Notes: generated from the sequence alone by a model not told the origin. 33,408 nucleotides of DNA from an uncultured Peptococcaceae bacterium (GCA_937873525.1 CALMWJ010000050.1:1-33408); one strand, 5' to 3'. Positions 1 through 10,626 are shown, counted from the stretch's first letter. Numbers and translations: made by a program.

Positions 1-1647
1 CATTTTGAGCTGGCGGTGATGGTTGATCCGGAGCGCGACCCGTCAACGGAAAGGATCGGCAGCCTGGGGGAAGTGCCGGTGTACCCGGATTTCGTAAGCA
101 TGCAGCAGGATGTGGCGCAGGCCGATTATTTCGTGATCGATCCGGCGGGTCTGACCGACCGGCCGGGAGCTATCAATGAAGGCCTGCCGGCCGCTGCGAC
201 CCTCATCGACCGGCGTCAGTATTCTTTTTATGATGAACTGATCCGGAAGCTCCTGGAAGCGGACAAACAAAGGCATTGGAGTGAAGCGGTGATGGAAGCG
301 GCCCAGGAGGGCATTCAGGTTGCGGATGAGCAGGGTACGATCCTTTATGCCAATTCAGCCTTCACCCGGATCCTCAATATCCCGCTGGAAAGCCGCATCG
401 GTAAAAATGTTTTTGATGTATCCCCGGACGGCAGCCTTGCCTACGTGCTTCGAACGGGAAAATCGGTGTTCGGCAACACCCATTCCACCAATGGCATTCC
501 TATCATTGCCAATGCCTCCCCCTTGATCGAGGACGGCAAACTGGTGGGTGCGGTCACGGTTTTCAATGATGCCAGTTCCATCGAGAAGCTGGCCCAGATC
601 GTCCAGAAGAACAAAGAGGAAATCGATTCTTTGAGGGCAGAGATCCATAAGATGAACCGGCCGAAGTATACGTTCCTCGATTTGGTTGGGGAGAATCCGG
701 TGTTCCAGAACTGTGTCCGCCAAGCCAAACAGGCTGCGGACAGCAGCTCAACGGTGCTGATTACCGGGGAAAGCGGAACCGGCAAGGAATTGTTTGCCCA
801 CAGCATCCATGAATTCGGCCAGCGCTCGAAAGGGCCGTTCATCAAAGTAAACTGCCCCGCGATTCCAGGGACCTTGCTGGAAAGTGAGTTGTTCGGTTAT
901 GAGAAGGGGGCCTTCACGGGTGCGGCAAAATCAAAAATCGGCAAGTTTGAACTGGCCAACGGCGGGACCATTTTTCTGGACGAAATCGGCGATATGGACC
1001 ATATTCTGCAGGCAAAGCTTCTGCGGGTCCTCCAAGAACGGGAGGTTGAACGGATTGGCGGCAGCCACCCGGTCCAGATCGATGTCCGGGTGATTGCCGC
1101 AACCAACCGGAATCTGCAGGAGTTGATCGACAAAGGGTTGTTCAGGAAGGATCTGTATTACCGTTTGAATGTGATCCATATCCATGTGCCCCCCCTCAGG
1201 GAGCGAATCGAAGACATTCCGTTGATCGCGGGAGAGATGCTGGAAAAATTACATGAAAATTACCGGAAGAATCGGCTGGCTTTCGGCAAGGGCAGCGTGG
1301 AGAACGTGCCTCCGAAGCTTGAAACCGCGGCGCTGGGGGAGCTGTCCCATTACAACTGGCCGGGGAATGTCCGCGAACTGGAGAATCTCATGGAAAAGCT
1401 CATGATTTTCAGCGACCGGAAAATCATAACCCGGGAAGATGTGGCTTATGGCCTATATGCGGATGAAAATGTGCAGATCGACGAGGTGTGCGGCCAAAGC
1501 CTGGCGGCGATGGAAAAACGTATGATCCTGTCGGCTCTGGAGCGGCACGGCAGAAACCTGCCCGGGAAAAAGGCAGCCGCGAAAGAATTGGGCATTTCCT
1601 TGACGTGTTTGTATGATAAGCTGAAAAAATACCGGATGGAGGCATGA
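1..1647 (+). CDS. Sigma-54-dependent transcriptional activator (N-terminal domain, PAS, AAA+ sigma-54 interaction, Fis-type HTH); 5' truncated by window edge
   Basis: Frame is open from base 1 (HFELAVMVDPERD...). PAS-like region EGIQVADEQGTILYANSAF; Walker A GESGTGKE; ELFGYEKGAFTGA; FLDEIGDM; C-terminal Fis-like HTH KKAAAKELGISLTCLYDKLKKY. Confidence 0.93.
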   Translation, partial: HFELAVMVDPERDPSTERIGSLGEVPVYPDFVSMQQDVAQADYFVIDPAGLTDRPGAINEGLPAAATLIDRRQYSFYDELIRKLLEADKQRHWSEAVMEAAQEGIQVADEQGTILYANSAFTRILNIPLESRIGKNVFDVSPDGSLAYVLRTGKSVFGNTHSTNGIPIIANASPLIEDGKLVGAVTVFNDASSIEKLAQIVQKNKEEIDSLRAEIHKMNRPKYTFLDLVGENPVFQNCVRQAKQAADSSSTVLITGESGTGKELFAHSIHEFGQRSKGPFIKVNCPAIPGTLLESELFGYEKGAFTGAAKSKIGKFELANGGTIFLDEIGDMDHILQAKLLRVLQEREVERIGGSHPVQIDVRVIAATNRNLQELIDKGLFRKDLYYRLNVIHIHVPPLRERIEDIPLIAGEMLEKLHENYRKNRLAFGKGSVENVPPKLETAALGELSHYNWPGNVRELENLMEKLMIFSDRKIITREDVAYGLYADENVQIDEVCGQSLAAMEKRMILSALERHGRNLPGKKAAAKELGISLTCLYDKLKKYRMEA

Positions 1648-1661
1648 CCGCCAGGTCATGC
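1642..1661 (+). terminator. Possible weak terminator hairpin overlapping the stop codon
   Basis: 8-bp perfect stem GCATGACC/GGTCATGC with loop GCCA, followed by only a short T stretch. Confidence 0.35.
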
Positions 1662-1707
1662 TTTCCGTGTGCCTCTCGGTTTTAAAGCTTGAGGCAAGGG
1701 CATTTCC

Positions 1708-1737
1708 TTGGAAATCGCGAAGAATTTGTGATATAAT
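1708..1737 (+). promoter_or_regulatory. Putative sigma-A promoter for glnS
   Basis: TTGGAA -18 nt- TATAAT with extended -10 (TGaTATAAT). Confidence 0.5.
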
Positions 1738-1787
1738 ATGCCAATGGTTATACGATATTTTGCGGCAGCAAAGCATTTAAAGGAGCA

Positions 1788-3503
1788 ATGAGGATGAGTA
1801 CGGAAATCAGCGGAGCGGGCAATTTCATCCAGACAATCATTAATGAAAGCCGGGCACAGGGTGACCAGCGCCGGATCCATACACGCTTTCCGCCGGAGCC
1901 CAATGGCTATCTGCACATCGGTCATGCCAAATCCATCTGCTTGAATTTCGGACTGGCCCGAGACAATGACGGCCTGTGCAATCTGCGTTTTGATGATACC
2001 AATCCCACCAAGGAAGATACCGAATATGTGGATTCCATCATGGAGGATATTCGCTGGCTGGGTTTTGACTGGGAAGACCGGCTGTTTTATGCCTCGGATT
2101 ATTTTCAGAAGTTTTATGATTATGCCGAGCAGCTGATCCGGTCCGGCAAGGCCTATGTCTGCAGCCACAGTCCGGCGGAGATCAAGATCCTTCGCGGCAC
2201 CTTGAAAGAACCTGGCCAGGAATGCGGGCACCGTAACCAAAGCGTTGAAGTCAACCTGGACCTGTTCCGCCGCATGAAGGCCGGTGAGTTCCCGGATGGA
2301 AGCATGGTTCTACGGGCGAAAATCGACATGGCTTCGCCCAATCTGAATATGCGGGACCCGGTCCTGTACCGGATCCTCCATGCCGCCCACCATCGCACCG
2401 GGGATGCCTGGTGCATCTACCCCATGTATGATTATGCCCATCCGATTTCGGATTATCTGGAGGGGATCACCCATTCCATCTGCACCCTGGAATTTGAAGA
2501 CCACCGGCCGCTTTATGATTGGGTCTTGATTGCTTTGGGTTTTGAAAACCGTCCGCGTCAGATCGAGTTCGCACGGCTGAATCTGACCAATACCTTGATG
2601 AGCAAACGCTTTTTGCGAGCGCTTGTGGAAGAGGGCAAGGTCTCGGGCTGGGACGATCCCCGTATGTCCACCCTTTGCGGTGTCCGCCGTTTAGGGTATA
2701 CGCCGGAAGCCCTTCGGGATTTCTGCGACCGGATCGGTGTGGCCAAAGCCAACAGTATGGTGGACAAAGCCTTGCTGGAGCATTGTGTCCGTGAGGACCT
2801 GGGCGCCAAGGCCCTGCGTGTCATGGCCGTCCTGAAGCCCATCAAGGTGATCCTGACCAATTATCCGGAAGACCAGACCGAGCACCTGGACATTGAATTG
2901 CACCCCGACCGGCCGGAAGCGGGCAGCCGTCAAGTTCCTTTCGGCCGGGAATTGTATATCGAAGAGGATGACTTCATGGAAGAACCGATGAAAAAGTTTT
3001 TCCGGCTTGCACCCGGCCAGGAAGTCCGGCTGAAAGGGGCATACATCATCCACTGCCATGAAGTGGTCAAAGATCCGGACACCGGCGAGATCCTGGCGCT
3101 TCACTGCACCTATGATCCTGATACCAAAAGCGGTTCAGATCACAGCGGCAAGAAGGTCAAGGGGACCATCCACTGGGTATCGGCGGACCATGGACTGCCC
3201 TTTACGGCGCGGCTCTACGAAGATTTGCTGCTGGCCCGGGAAGACGTGGCCGTGACCATCGATCCGGAGACCGGAGCCGAGATCGAATCCGACGGCAAGC
3301 CTGTCCTCAACCCCAATTCACTGACCGAACGGAACGGCAGCCTGGCTGAGCCTTATTTGGCAGAGGCTAAAGTAGGGGAACGGTTCCAGTTTCTGCGGCT
3401 GGGATATTTTATCAAAGATCGGGACAGCAGCATGGAGCGTCCGGTGTTCAACCGGATCGTATCCCTGAAGGATTCCTGGGCAAAAGCAGAAAAAAAACAA
3501 TAG
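1788..3503 (+). CDS. glnS: Glutaminyl-tRNA synthetase (GlnRS); the in-frame ATG at 1794 is an alternative start
   Basis: Class I synthetase motifs [15 protein letters not shown] and [35 protein letters not shown]; full length 571 aa. Confidence 0.95.
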   Translation: MRMSTEISGAGNFIQTIINESRAQGDQRRIHTRFPPEPNGYLHIGHAKSICLNFGLARDNDGLCNLRFDDTNPTKEDTEYVDSIMEDIRWLGFDWEDRLFYASDYFQKFYDYAEQLIRSGKAYVCSHSPAEIKILRGTLKEPGQECGHRNQSVEVNLDLFRRMKAGEFPDGSMVLRAKIDMASPNLNMRDPVLYRILHAAHHRTGDAWCIYPMYDYAHPISDYLEGITHSICTLEFEDHRPLYDWVLIALGFENRPRQIEFARLNLTNTLMSKRFLRALVEEGKVSGWDDPRMSTLCGVRRLGYTPEALRDFCDRIGVAKANSMVDKALLEHCVREDLGAKALRVMAVLKPIKVILTNYPEDQTEHLDIELHPDRPEAGSRQVPFGRELYIEEDDFMEEPMKKFFRLAPGQEVRLKGAYIIHCHEVVKDPDTGEILALHCTYDPDTKSGSDHSGKKVKGTIHWVSADHGLPFTARLYEDLLLAREDVAVTIDPETGAEIESDGKPVLNPNSLTERNGSLAEPYLAEAKVGERFQFLRLGYFIKDRDSSMERPVFNRIVSLKDSWAKAEKKQ

Positions 3504-3518
3504 GGTTTTCGATTAGGA

Positions 3519-4280
3519 GTGAGTGAATTGATCGTCAGGGATGAAAAAGATATACAAGGCCTGCTGGAAGCAGGCAAGGTGGCTGCGGAGGTGCTTTATA
3601 AAATGGCCTCCCGGCTCCGTCCGGGAATCACCACCGGCCAGCTGGACCGGATCGGTGAGGAGGCTATGACCCGTTATGGCGCCCGGTCGGCCCCCAAGGT
3701 CATGTACAATTTTCCGGGAGCCACCTGCATCAGTGTGATCCCGGAGGTCGCCCACGGCATTCCCGGCAACCGGGTCATTCAAGCCGGGGATCTGGTGAAC
3801 ATCGATGTTTCCGTCGAACTCAACGGTTATTACGGAGACAACGGCATGAGCATTCCGGTGGAACTGGAAGACCCTCGCGCCCTGAAGGTTTGTGAAGTCT
3901 GCCTGAAGGCCCGCGACGCGGTGGTCCAGGCGGCCAAACCGGGATTGAAAATCAATGAGCTGGGGAGGGCCGTGGAAACGATTGCCCGCGCTCATGATAT
4001 GAAGATCATCAAAAATCTCTGCGGACATGGCTTGGGCCGCAGCCTCCACGAAGATCCTGAAATGATCCTCAATTACTACAGTAAAAAAGAAAGGGGCCAG
4101 CTGGCCCTGGGCCAGGTCATCGCCCTGGAACCCTTTATTTCCGACGGCCCCGAATTCGTGATCGAAGGGGACAACGACTGGGTCCTGGTGGTGCCTCAAA
4201 GCCATTATGTAGCCCAGTATGAGCATACCGTCATTGTTCTTGAAGACCAGACGATCATTACGACCTTACAGCCAGAATAA
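3519..4280 (+). CDS. map: Methionine aminopeptidase type I-like (M24 family)
   Basis: HGIPGNRVIQAGDLVNIDV, GYYGDNG, GHGLGRSLHEDPEM, ALEPF and YEHTVIV retain the metal-binding D/D/H/E/E pattern. GTG start with upstream GGAG. Confidence 0.85.
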   Translation: MSELIVRDEKDIQGLLEAGKVAAEVLYKMASRLRPGITTGQLDRIGEEAMTRYGARSAPKVMYNFPGATCISVIPEVAHGIPGNRVIQAGDLVNIDVSVELNGYYGDNGMSIPVELEDPRALKVCEVCLKARDAVVQAAKPGLKINELGRAVETIARAHDMKIIKNLCGHGLGRSLHEDPEMILNYYSKKERGQLALGQVIALEPFISDGPEFVIEGDNDWVLVVPQSHYVAQYEHTVIVLEDQTIITTLQPE

Positions 4281-4293
4281 AGGAGACAACGCC

Positions 4294-4635
4294 ATGAACG
4301 ATTTGTTTGAAAAGATGAGAGAATATGTAAAAATGGATGAAGAGATCACGACTGCGGAATTTGTCGATTATTTTCAGAAGGTGATCGATGCGCTTCAGAC
4401 CCAATTTGATGACATGGACCAGGAGTCCTTGCTGAAGGCAAAACTGATCACCAGCATCCTGGCCGGTAACAGCGCCAGCCGCAAAGCCCGCAAGGACGCC
4501 GATTCGAAGAAATTCAAAAAAATGAACGACAAAAGCGTGTTTTGGGCCAATGCCATCGAATTCCGCTTGAAGCATATGGGATTGACCCCGGCGGAAATCG
4601 AAGAAAAAACCAATGAAATGGAAGCTGCAATGTAG
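4294..4635 (+). CDS. Hypothetical 113-aa charged helical protein
   Basis: ATG at 4294 preceded by AAAGGAGA; MNDLFEKMREYVKMDEEITTAEFVDYFQK... . The longer ORF start at 4219 overlaps map and lacks support. Confidence 0.7.
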   Translation: MNDLFEKMREYVKMDEEITTAEFVDYFQKVIDALQTQFDDMDQESLLKAKLITSILAGNSASRKARKDADSKKFKKMNDKSVFWANAIEFRLKHMGLTPAEIEEKTNEMEAAM

Positions 4636-4749
4636 CTTGCCGGCTGCTTTTCGATGCTGTGCCCGGATGACCGCGCGCAGCATTTTCCTTATAAGCGCAT
4701 ATGGATCAGCACGATTTGTGCACGATCCTGAAGGAAGAGAGGGAAACGT

Positions 4750-7557
4750 ATGGATCAAAAAACAAAACAGCGAACGCTTTTGGGAATCCTGGCGGCTGTC
4801 GTTCTGCTGCTGCTGTCCTTCAATTTTCTGGTCGATCTTCGCCTGGATTATTTATGGTACCGATCCCTGAATTATGCCGCCGTTTTCTGGCGTTCCTATC
4901 TTTGGAAGATCCTCGTCGGTGCCGGTATTTTCGCAGTGGTGTTGGGGAGCAGTCTGCTGAATCTGGGGATCGCTTTCAAACGGGCCGGTCAGGACCATTT
5001 CTGGCTGCGCTTGGCGGCGGCCGCCCTGGCCATCAGCCTCGTGATCTGGGTTGAGGCCGGGGATGTCTGGTTCATGGTCTTGCAGGCCCTTCACCGCACT
5101 GCCTTTCAGGTTGCGGATCCTCAGTTCGGCTTGGATATCGGGTTTTACGTTTTCCTGATTCCCTTCTTTAAGTTGCTCTACCGGGTGCTGATGACCTGGT
5201 TTACTCTGAATTTGGCAGCCACCGTCCTGATCTATCTGTTTTCAGCGGTCTCCGGCAAACCTTCGGGACAGGACGTGGAAGTGGAGACGGAGAGCGGCAG
5301 CGGCTATTTCCAAAAAATCTCACCGCTGCAGTCCCTGCAGGGGTCAAAGAGTTTGAAAAACTGGAAGGGCTGGGGCCATTGCGGGCTGCTCCTGGGTTTG
5401 CTGATCGCTTTGCAGTCCCTGCGATTCGGGCTGAATCTCTTCGAGATGATGTATGCCCAAGGGAACATCGTGGCCGGCGCCGGCGCTGCAGATATTGAGA
5501 TGAAGCTGCCGGGGTACTGCATCATGGCCGGATTCTCCCTGATTTCCGGCCTGCTGATCGCCGTCAGCGCACAGCATAAAGTGCGTCGTGCCGCGGTGGT
5601 GTTCGGTGTATTTCTCCTGCTGAACCTTCTGACTACCGGCATCCTCCCGCAGGGATACCAGCAGTTCATTGTGGCGCCCAATGAGATCTCCCGGGAGACG
5701 CCCTACCTGGAGCGCAGCATCCGGTATACCAATATGGCGTATAATCTGGACCAGATCGAGGAGCGGGAATACCCGGTGGGCGACCTGACTCTGGAAGAGC
5801 TGAAGAATAATCAGGATGTGGTCAGCAACATCCGGCTCCTGGACCAGCGGGCGACGCTGACCACCTACGGGCAGCAGCAGGAGCTGCGGCCTTATTACGA
5901 ATTTCCGGATGTGGATGTAGACCGTTATACCATCGGCGGAAAGTCTACCCAAGTTATGGTGGCAGCCCGGGAAATGAACCAGGATGAGCTGCCGCAGCAG
6001 GCCAAGAGCTTCAATAACCAAATGTTTCAATACACCCATGGCTTCGGTCTGGTCATGAGCCCGGCCAATCGCATCACATCCACGGGATTGCCGGACTATC
6101 TGATCAAGGATATCCCGCCGGTCAGCGCCGGCCTGGAGATCACCCAGCCCAGGATCTATTTCGGAGAGAAGACCGAAAACAATGTGATCGTGCGAACGAA
6201 ACTGGCGGAGTTTGACTATACCGACGGAGAAAACAACCAGGAGTATTTTTATGAAGGCGACAGCGGCATCCCGATGACGCTGGGAAACCGTCTGCTGCTT
6301 TCCTTCCGCGATATGCAGTACAAATATCTATTTTCAGGCTATATCACGGGCGAAAGCCGCTATCTGGAGACCCGGAACGTCCGGGAAAGGGCGGCCCGGA
6401 TCGCCCCTTTCCTATGGTATGATACGGATCCCTACGTGGTTCTGACCAAGGAAGGCCGGATGGTATACATCATCGATGCCTATACCTTGACGGACCGCTA
6501 CCCTTATTCGGAAGCCGCCAACGAGATCGGCTACAATTACATCCGGAACAGTGCCAAGGTCACGGTGGACGCCTACAGCGGGGATATCGAATTTTTCCTT
6601 TTTGATGAGGAAGATCCGATCATTGCCACTTATGCCAAAGTGTATCCCGGCTTGTTCAAGGAACGCAGTGCCTTCCCCCAGGATCTGCTGGAACATGTGC
6701 GCTATCCGGAGTCCATGTTCCAGGTCCAGAGCCAGATGCTTCAGGATTACCACATGAGCAACCCGGTGGTCTTTTACAACCGGGAAGACCGCTGGGCCTT
6801 TGCGGAACAGGTCATGGGCAATGAACGCCTGGAACAGGATCCTTATTACACCATCAGCCGATTGCCCGGGGAGAAGCAGGAAGAATTCGTCCTGCTCCGG
6901 AATTTTACGCCCTATGGCAAGCAAAATATGATTGCCTGGCTGGCCGGGCGGTCTGACGGCGATGCCTATGGGAAGCTGCTGCTTTACACCTTCTCAAAAG
7001 GGACCCAGGTCCCGGGACCTATGCAGGTGGAGTCCCAGATCGACCAGAATCCGGAGATTTCTGCCCAGCTGAGCCTATGGGGACAGGGCGGCAGTGCCTT
7101 GATTCGCGGCAATCTGCTGGTCTATCCGCTGGACGATTCTCTGCTCTATGTGGAACCGCTCTATATGGAATCGACCCAGAACAAATATCCTCAGCTGAAG
7201 CGGATCTTTGTTTATTATAAAGACCGCATCGTGATGGCGGAAAGTTTGTCGGAGGCTTTGGACGAGCTGTTCCCCGGTTATATTCCGAAAGAGGGCGAGG
7301 CAGAGGAGCCGCAGGAAGGAACTCCGGCGCCTGAGGGCGAGGGACAGATTCCCGGAGATGATCTGGATGCGCTTCTTATCCGGCTGATCCAGCTTCAGAA
7401 AGAAGGGAAGGTTGCCCTAAGCCAAGGGGATTGGGGCAGGTATGGTGAGATCCAGGAAGAGATGGACCGGGTCTTTGCCCAAATCGAAAGCCTGACGGCT
7501 TCCGCAGCCGCAGCTTCCGTGCCGGGTACGGAAGGAACGGTACCAACTGCAGGCTAG
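4750..7557 (+). CDS. UPF0182 family large membrane protein
   Basis: 935 aa, multiple N-terminal TM segments, long extracytoplasmic region (APNEISRETPYLERSIRYTNMAYNLD; GDLTLEELKNNQDVVSNIRLLD), acidic/Pro-rich C-terminal tail. Confidence 0.9.
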   Translation: MDQKTKQRTLLGILAAVVLLLLSFNFLVDLRLDYLWYRSLNYAAVFWRSYLWKILVGAGIFAVVLGSSLLNLGIAFKRAGQDHFWLRLAAAALAISLVIWVEAGDVWFMVLQALHRTAFQVADPQFGLDIGFYVFLIPFFKLLYRVLMTWFTLNLAATVLIYLFSAVSGKPSGQDVEVETESGSGYFQKISPLQSLQGSKSLKNWKGWGHCGLLLGLLIALQSLRFGLNLFEMMYAQGNIVAGAGAADIEMKLPGYCIMAGFSLISGLLIAVSAQHKVRRAAVVFGVFLLLNLLTTGILPQGYQQFIVAPNEISRETPYLERSIRYTNMAYNLDQIEEREYPVGDLTLEELKNNQDVVSNIRLLDQRATLTTYGQQQELRPYYEFPDVDVDRYTIGGKSTQVMVAAREMNQDELPQQAKSFNNQMFQYTHGFGLVMSPANRITSTGLPDYLIKDIPPVSAGLEITQPRIYFGEKTENNVIVRTKLAEFDYTDGENNQEYFYEGDSGIPMTLGNRLLLSFRDMQYKYLFSGYITGESRYLETRNVRERAARIAPFLWYDTDPYVVLTKEGRMVYIIDAYTLTDRYPYSEAANEIGYNYIRNSAKVTVDAYSGDIEFFLFDEEDPIIATYAKVYPGLFKERSAFPQDLLEHVRYPESMFQVQSQMLQDYHMSNPVVFYNREDRWAFAEQVMGNERLEQDPYYTISRLPGEKQEEFVLLRNFTPYGKQNMIAWLAGRSDGDAYGKLLLYTFSKGTQVPGPMQVESQIDQNPEISAQLSLWGQGGSALIRGNLLVYPLDDSLLYVEPLYMESTQNKYPQLKRIFVYYKDRIVMAESLSEALDELFPGYIPKEGEAEEPQEGTPAPEGEGQIPGDDLDALLIRLIQLQKEGKVALSQGDWGRYGEIQEEMDRVFAQIESLTASAAAASVPGTEGTVPTAG

Positions 7558-7587
7558 AAACAATCGAAAGCAGGGGAGGCAGGATTC

Positions 7588-8982
7588 TTGTCTGATCGTC
7601 AAGCATGGATACCCTCAGCGCGAAGATGGCTTTATCTGGGACTGGCAGGTCTATATTTTGCCTGGTGTTTTACAGGAAGCACGGCGATGCAGGCTGCCTT
7701 TGCCTTGGCTTTACTGCTGGCCCTGCTTCTGGCCTTTCCCCAAAGCAGGAAGGACAGCAAAGGGGTTGGGCTGGTCCTCCTGGGGATGGGCATCCTCTGC
7801 CTTTGGACGATCCAAGCCGATGCGGGACAATGGATGACCGCCTTTTCCTCCAACGGCGGGCTGGTGGTTCTGTTCTTCACCTTGCCGCTGTTTGGCATCC
7901 TGTTGTCCTTTAATGATTACATTCGAACCATGGGAAAATTGTTTCATCGATACGTTCGGAAAAGCTATGGGTTTTTCAGCCTGGCCTCGGTCATGGCCGG
8001 CGTGCTGGGCTCAGTGATGAATCTGGGCGGGATCACCCTGACCCATGAGCTCCTGCATCCTTACGTTTCCCAATACGGTGAAGACCGGAAGTTTGCCCAG
8101 GCCTTGTCCAGGGGAAATCTTTCCATGAGCTACTGGGCACCATGCCATATGTCGGTGGCTACGGTGGTTACTTATACGGGAATATCCTGGCTTGAATTGG
8201 CGCCCATAGGGGTTTTTCTCAGTTTGCTGCAGCTGCTGGTGATCTGTTTGTTGTTTTACCTGACCGCCGGCAAGGAAGGGCGGAAGGCGCAAGGCTTCGA
8301 AACCGGCGGGGCATCCCGTGACGTGCAGGAGGAACCCTTGTCCCGGAGGGATAAAGGGGTCTTGCTGCAGCTTTTCTGGGTCTATGCAGGACTGATTCTT
8401 TTTGTGGCGGTCATGAACTGGAAAACCGATCTGCCGATCCTGGCCATCATCTCTCTGGTGGCGGTGGCATATCCTTTTCTTGTCTCATTAATGATGCGGC
8501 AGACGGGCGATTACCTGAAAGACTGGGAAATATATTACAGGAAAAAGCTGCCGGCCATCGTCAATCAGGTGGTGCTCTTTGCGTCGGTGGGCTTTTTTGG
8601 GAAAGCCGTTGAAATCTCCGGTCTGGGTGACCGTATGATCCGTTTATTGCAGCTGGATGCCTGGGCTTCGCCTTGCCTTTTGACCGCCGGCATCGCTTTG
8701 ACGATGGTAATGCTTTCATTGATCGGGATCCATCCCATCGTTTGCATGATCACCCTGGCCACCACCCTCAAGCCGGAGCTTCTGGGGATGAGTGCTTTAA
8801 GCCTTGCATATACCTATCTTTTAGGGTATAGTGTTGGAGTTATTGTCTCGCCCTTTTCCGCAGTCGCCCTGACCGTCTCGGCACTGAACGGCCGGGATCC
8901 GTGGAACGGGCTGAGCAAGCATAATATTGGGTATGGCATCATCATCATTGCGATGTTCTCTTTGGTCATTCCTTGGCTCTGA
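7588..8982 (+). CDS. Polytopic membrane protein, ion-transporter (IT) superfamily-like permease, substrate unknown
   Basis: TTG start with upstream GGGGAGG; about 11-12 hydrophobic segments; duplicated-looking halves with SVMNLGGITLTHELLHP and LLGYSVGVIVSPFSAVALTVSALNG. Confidence 0.6.
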   Translation: MSDRQAWIPSARRWLYLGLAGLYFAWCFTGSTAMQAAFALALLLALLLAFPQSRKDSKGVGLVLLGMGILCLWTIQADAGQWMTAFSSNGGLVVLFFTLPLFGILLSFNDYIRTMGKLFHRYVRKSYGFFSLASVMAGVLGSVMNLGGITLTHELLHPYVSQYGEDRKFAQALSRGNLSMSYWAPCHMSVATVVTYTGISWLELAPIGVFLSLLQLLVICLLFYLTAGKEGRKAQGFETGGASRDVQEEPLSRRDKGVLLQLFWVYAGLILFVAVMNWKTDLPILAIISLVAVAYPFLVSLMMRQTGDYLKDWEIYYRKKLPAIVNQVVLFASVGFFGKAVEISGLGDRMIRLLQLDAWASPCLLTAGIALTMVMLSLIGIHPIVCMITLATTLKPELLGMSALSLAYTYLLGYSVGVIVSPFSAVALTVSALNGRDPWNGLSKHNIGYGIIIIAMFSLVIPWL

Positions 8983-9008
8983 GAGGACCGAGGCAAGCCG
9001 TCGGAGCT

Positions 9009-10274
9009 ATGGGAGGCGTATTCCCGGTGAATTGGCGCAGGAATCTGTGGATCCTTTGTATTTCGAACTTTTTTGCGAATATTGCATTTAACATGACGTC
9101 GCCGTTTTTGCCTGAATTGCTGAGGGTCATCGGGGTCTCGGAAAAAATCCCTTTCTGGGCTGGAATCCTGACCTCGGCGACTTTTTTAGCTTATGCGCTC
9201 ATGTCGCCCGTGTGGGGCAGCCTGGCCGACCGGAGCGGCAGACGGACCATGCTTCTGCGTTCCTCCCTGGGGATCGGAATTTCCTACGTCATCATGGCTT
9301 TTGCCGGAAGTATGCCTCTTTTGCTGGCCGCCCGGCTGCTGAATGGATTATTATCGGGATTTACGCCGGCTTCTATCCTGATGGTGTCGGTCTGTACGCC
9401 CAGCGAGCAGGTGGGCTATGCCTTAGGCACTTTGAATATGGCGGTTGCAGTGGGGAGCATTTTAGGTCCCTTGGCCGGCGGGCTCCTGACCGAGCTGCTG
9501 GGGGTCCGCAAAGCCTTGGCCGGCGCCGCCGTATTGATGGCTTTGGTGGCTTTGGGCAGCTATTACGGAACCTGGGAACCGGCATCCCTCCCATCGAAAA
9601 AGACGTCGATCCGTGAGGATGCAAATTATGTTATCCGGGATCCGAAGCTGATGATCCCTATTTTCTGTATGCTGGTGCTGAATATGGCGGTTTTTATTCT
9701 GCAGCCGGTCCTGCCGCTTTTTGTCGGCAGTTTGAGGTCGGACAAAGCCCAGTTTATGGTGGGCTTGGTATTTTCAATCAGTGCGGTATCTTTGGCAATT
9801 GCTTCGCCCATCATTAACAGGATGCACAACAACCGGAAACGACCGGTCAGCTACCTGGCCATTCTGCTCGGGAGTCTGGTCTTGGCCGGCTTGGTCTCCG
9901 TGACCCAAGGGTTGTCGCAAAGCATCCCTTTTCTCATTTCCCAGCGATTCCTTTTTGGCGCCTTCCAAGGCGGCATCACCATTGCCTCCAATGTGCTCGT
10001 TGCCATGAACTCGGAAGAAGCGATGCGGGGCAGGGTCTTTGGGATCATGACCTCCATCACGGCCATCGGTTTCATCCTGGGGCCTGTTATGGGAGGCATC
10101 TTGGCGGAATTGTGGGGATACCGGGCGGTTTTTTTCGCTCCGGCGGTGCTTTTTCTGGCGGCGGCGCTCTATCTTGGGCAATGGGCTTATCGCTTTAAAA
10201 AGGCGGTTTCCCAAAGCGCATCGCCGCAAAAGGAGCCACTGGCCGACGCCGGTCCAAGCCAGGGCGGGATTTGA
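9009..10274 (+). CDS. Major facilitator superfamily transporter
   Basis: MFS signature GSLADRSGRRTMLLRSSLGIG between TM2 and TM3; 12-TM pattern; overlaps or abuts the upstream permease. Start is ambiguous (ATG 9009, or GTG 9027 with GGGAGG SD; ORF track starts at 8973). Confidence 0.85.
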   Translation: MGGVFPVNWRRNLWILCISNFFANIAFNMTSPFLPELLRVIGVSEKIPFWAGILTSATFLAYALMSPVWGSLADRSGRRTMLLRSSLGIGISYVIMAFAGSMPLLLAARLLNGLLSGFTPASILMVSVCTPSEQVGYALGTLNMAVAVGSILGPLAGGLLTELLGVRKALAGAAVLMALVALGSYYGTWEPASLPSKKTSIREDANYVIRDPKLMIPIFCMLVLNMAVFILQPVLPLFVGSLRSDKAQFMVGLVFSISAVSLAIASPIINRMHNNRKRPVSYLAILLGSLVLAGLVSVTQGLSQSIPFLISQRFLFGAFQGGITIASNVLVAMNSEEAMRGRVFGIMTSITAIGFILGPVMGGILAELWGYRAVFFAPAVLFLAAALYLGQWAYRFKKAVSQSASPQKEPLADAGPSQGGI

Positions 10275-10284
10275 GCAATCAAAA

Positions 10285-10308
10285 AGCCCCTGCCGGATGG
10301 CAGAGGCT
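10285..10308 (-). terminator. Rho-independent terminator for the minus-strand zinc-ribbon gene
   Basis: On the minus strand AGCCTCTGCCATCCGGCAGGGGCTTTTTG: about 10-bp stem with one mismatch, followed by T5. Confidence 0.75.
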
Positions 10309-10338
10309 GTTGACGGTCATTTTTGAATCGGTTGGCTG

Positions 10339-10626
10339 TTATCTGTCCTGCATTTTCTGGTAGCAGTCACGGCAGTAGACAGGGCGTACACCCGTGGGTT
10401 TGAAGGGGACCTGGGTTTCTACGCCGCAGGCAGAGCAGTTGACTGTGTAGTACTGGCGTTCTCCACGATTTTCGTTGCTGGCTTGTTTCCGTGCGCGACG
10501 GCAGGAAGGGCAGCGGGCGGGTTCGTTCTGGAAGCCCTTTTCCGCATAGAATTCCTGTTCAGCAACGCTGAAGATGAATTCCTGTCCACAGTCTTTACAT
10601 ACCAAGGTTTTGTCTTGCATTTCCAT
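10339..10626 (-). CDS. Double zinc-ribbon (CXXC) domain protein
   Basis: Four CXXC knuckles: CKDC, CPSC, CSAC, CRDC, within a 95-aa protein; GGAGGAAT just upstream of ATG on the minus strand. Confidence 0.85.
   Translation of the reverse strand: MEMQDKTLVCKDCGQEFIFSVAEQEFYAEKGFQNEPARCPSCRRARKQASNENRGERQYYTVNCSACGVETQVPFKPTGVRPVYCRDCYQKMQDR

Noticed and set aside
1656-2240. Minus-strand ORF across the glnS start
   Set aside because: Overlaps the glnS promoter and coding region in antisense; no family signature.
4694-4732. GATCAGCAC...GTGCACGATC imperfect dyad upstream of the UPF0182 gene
   Set aside because: Short interrupted repeat without clear promoter context; likely chance.
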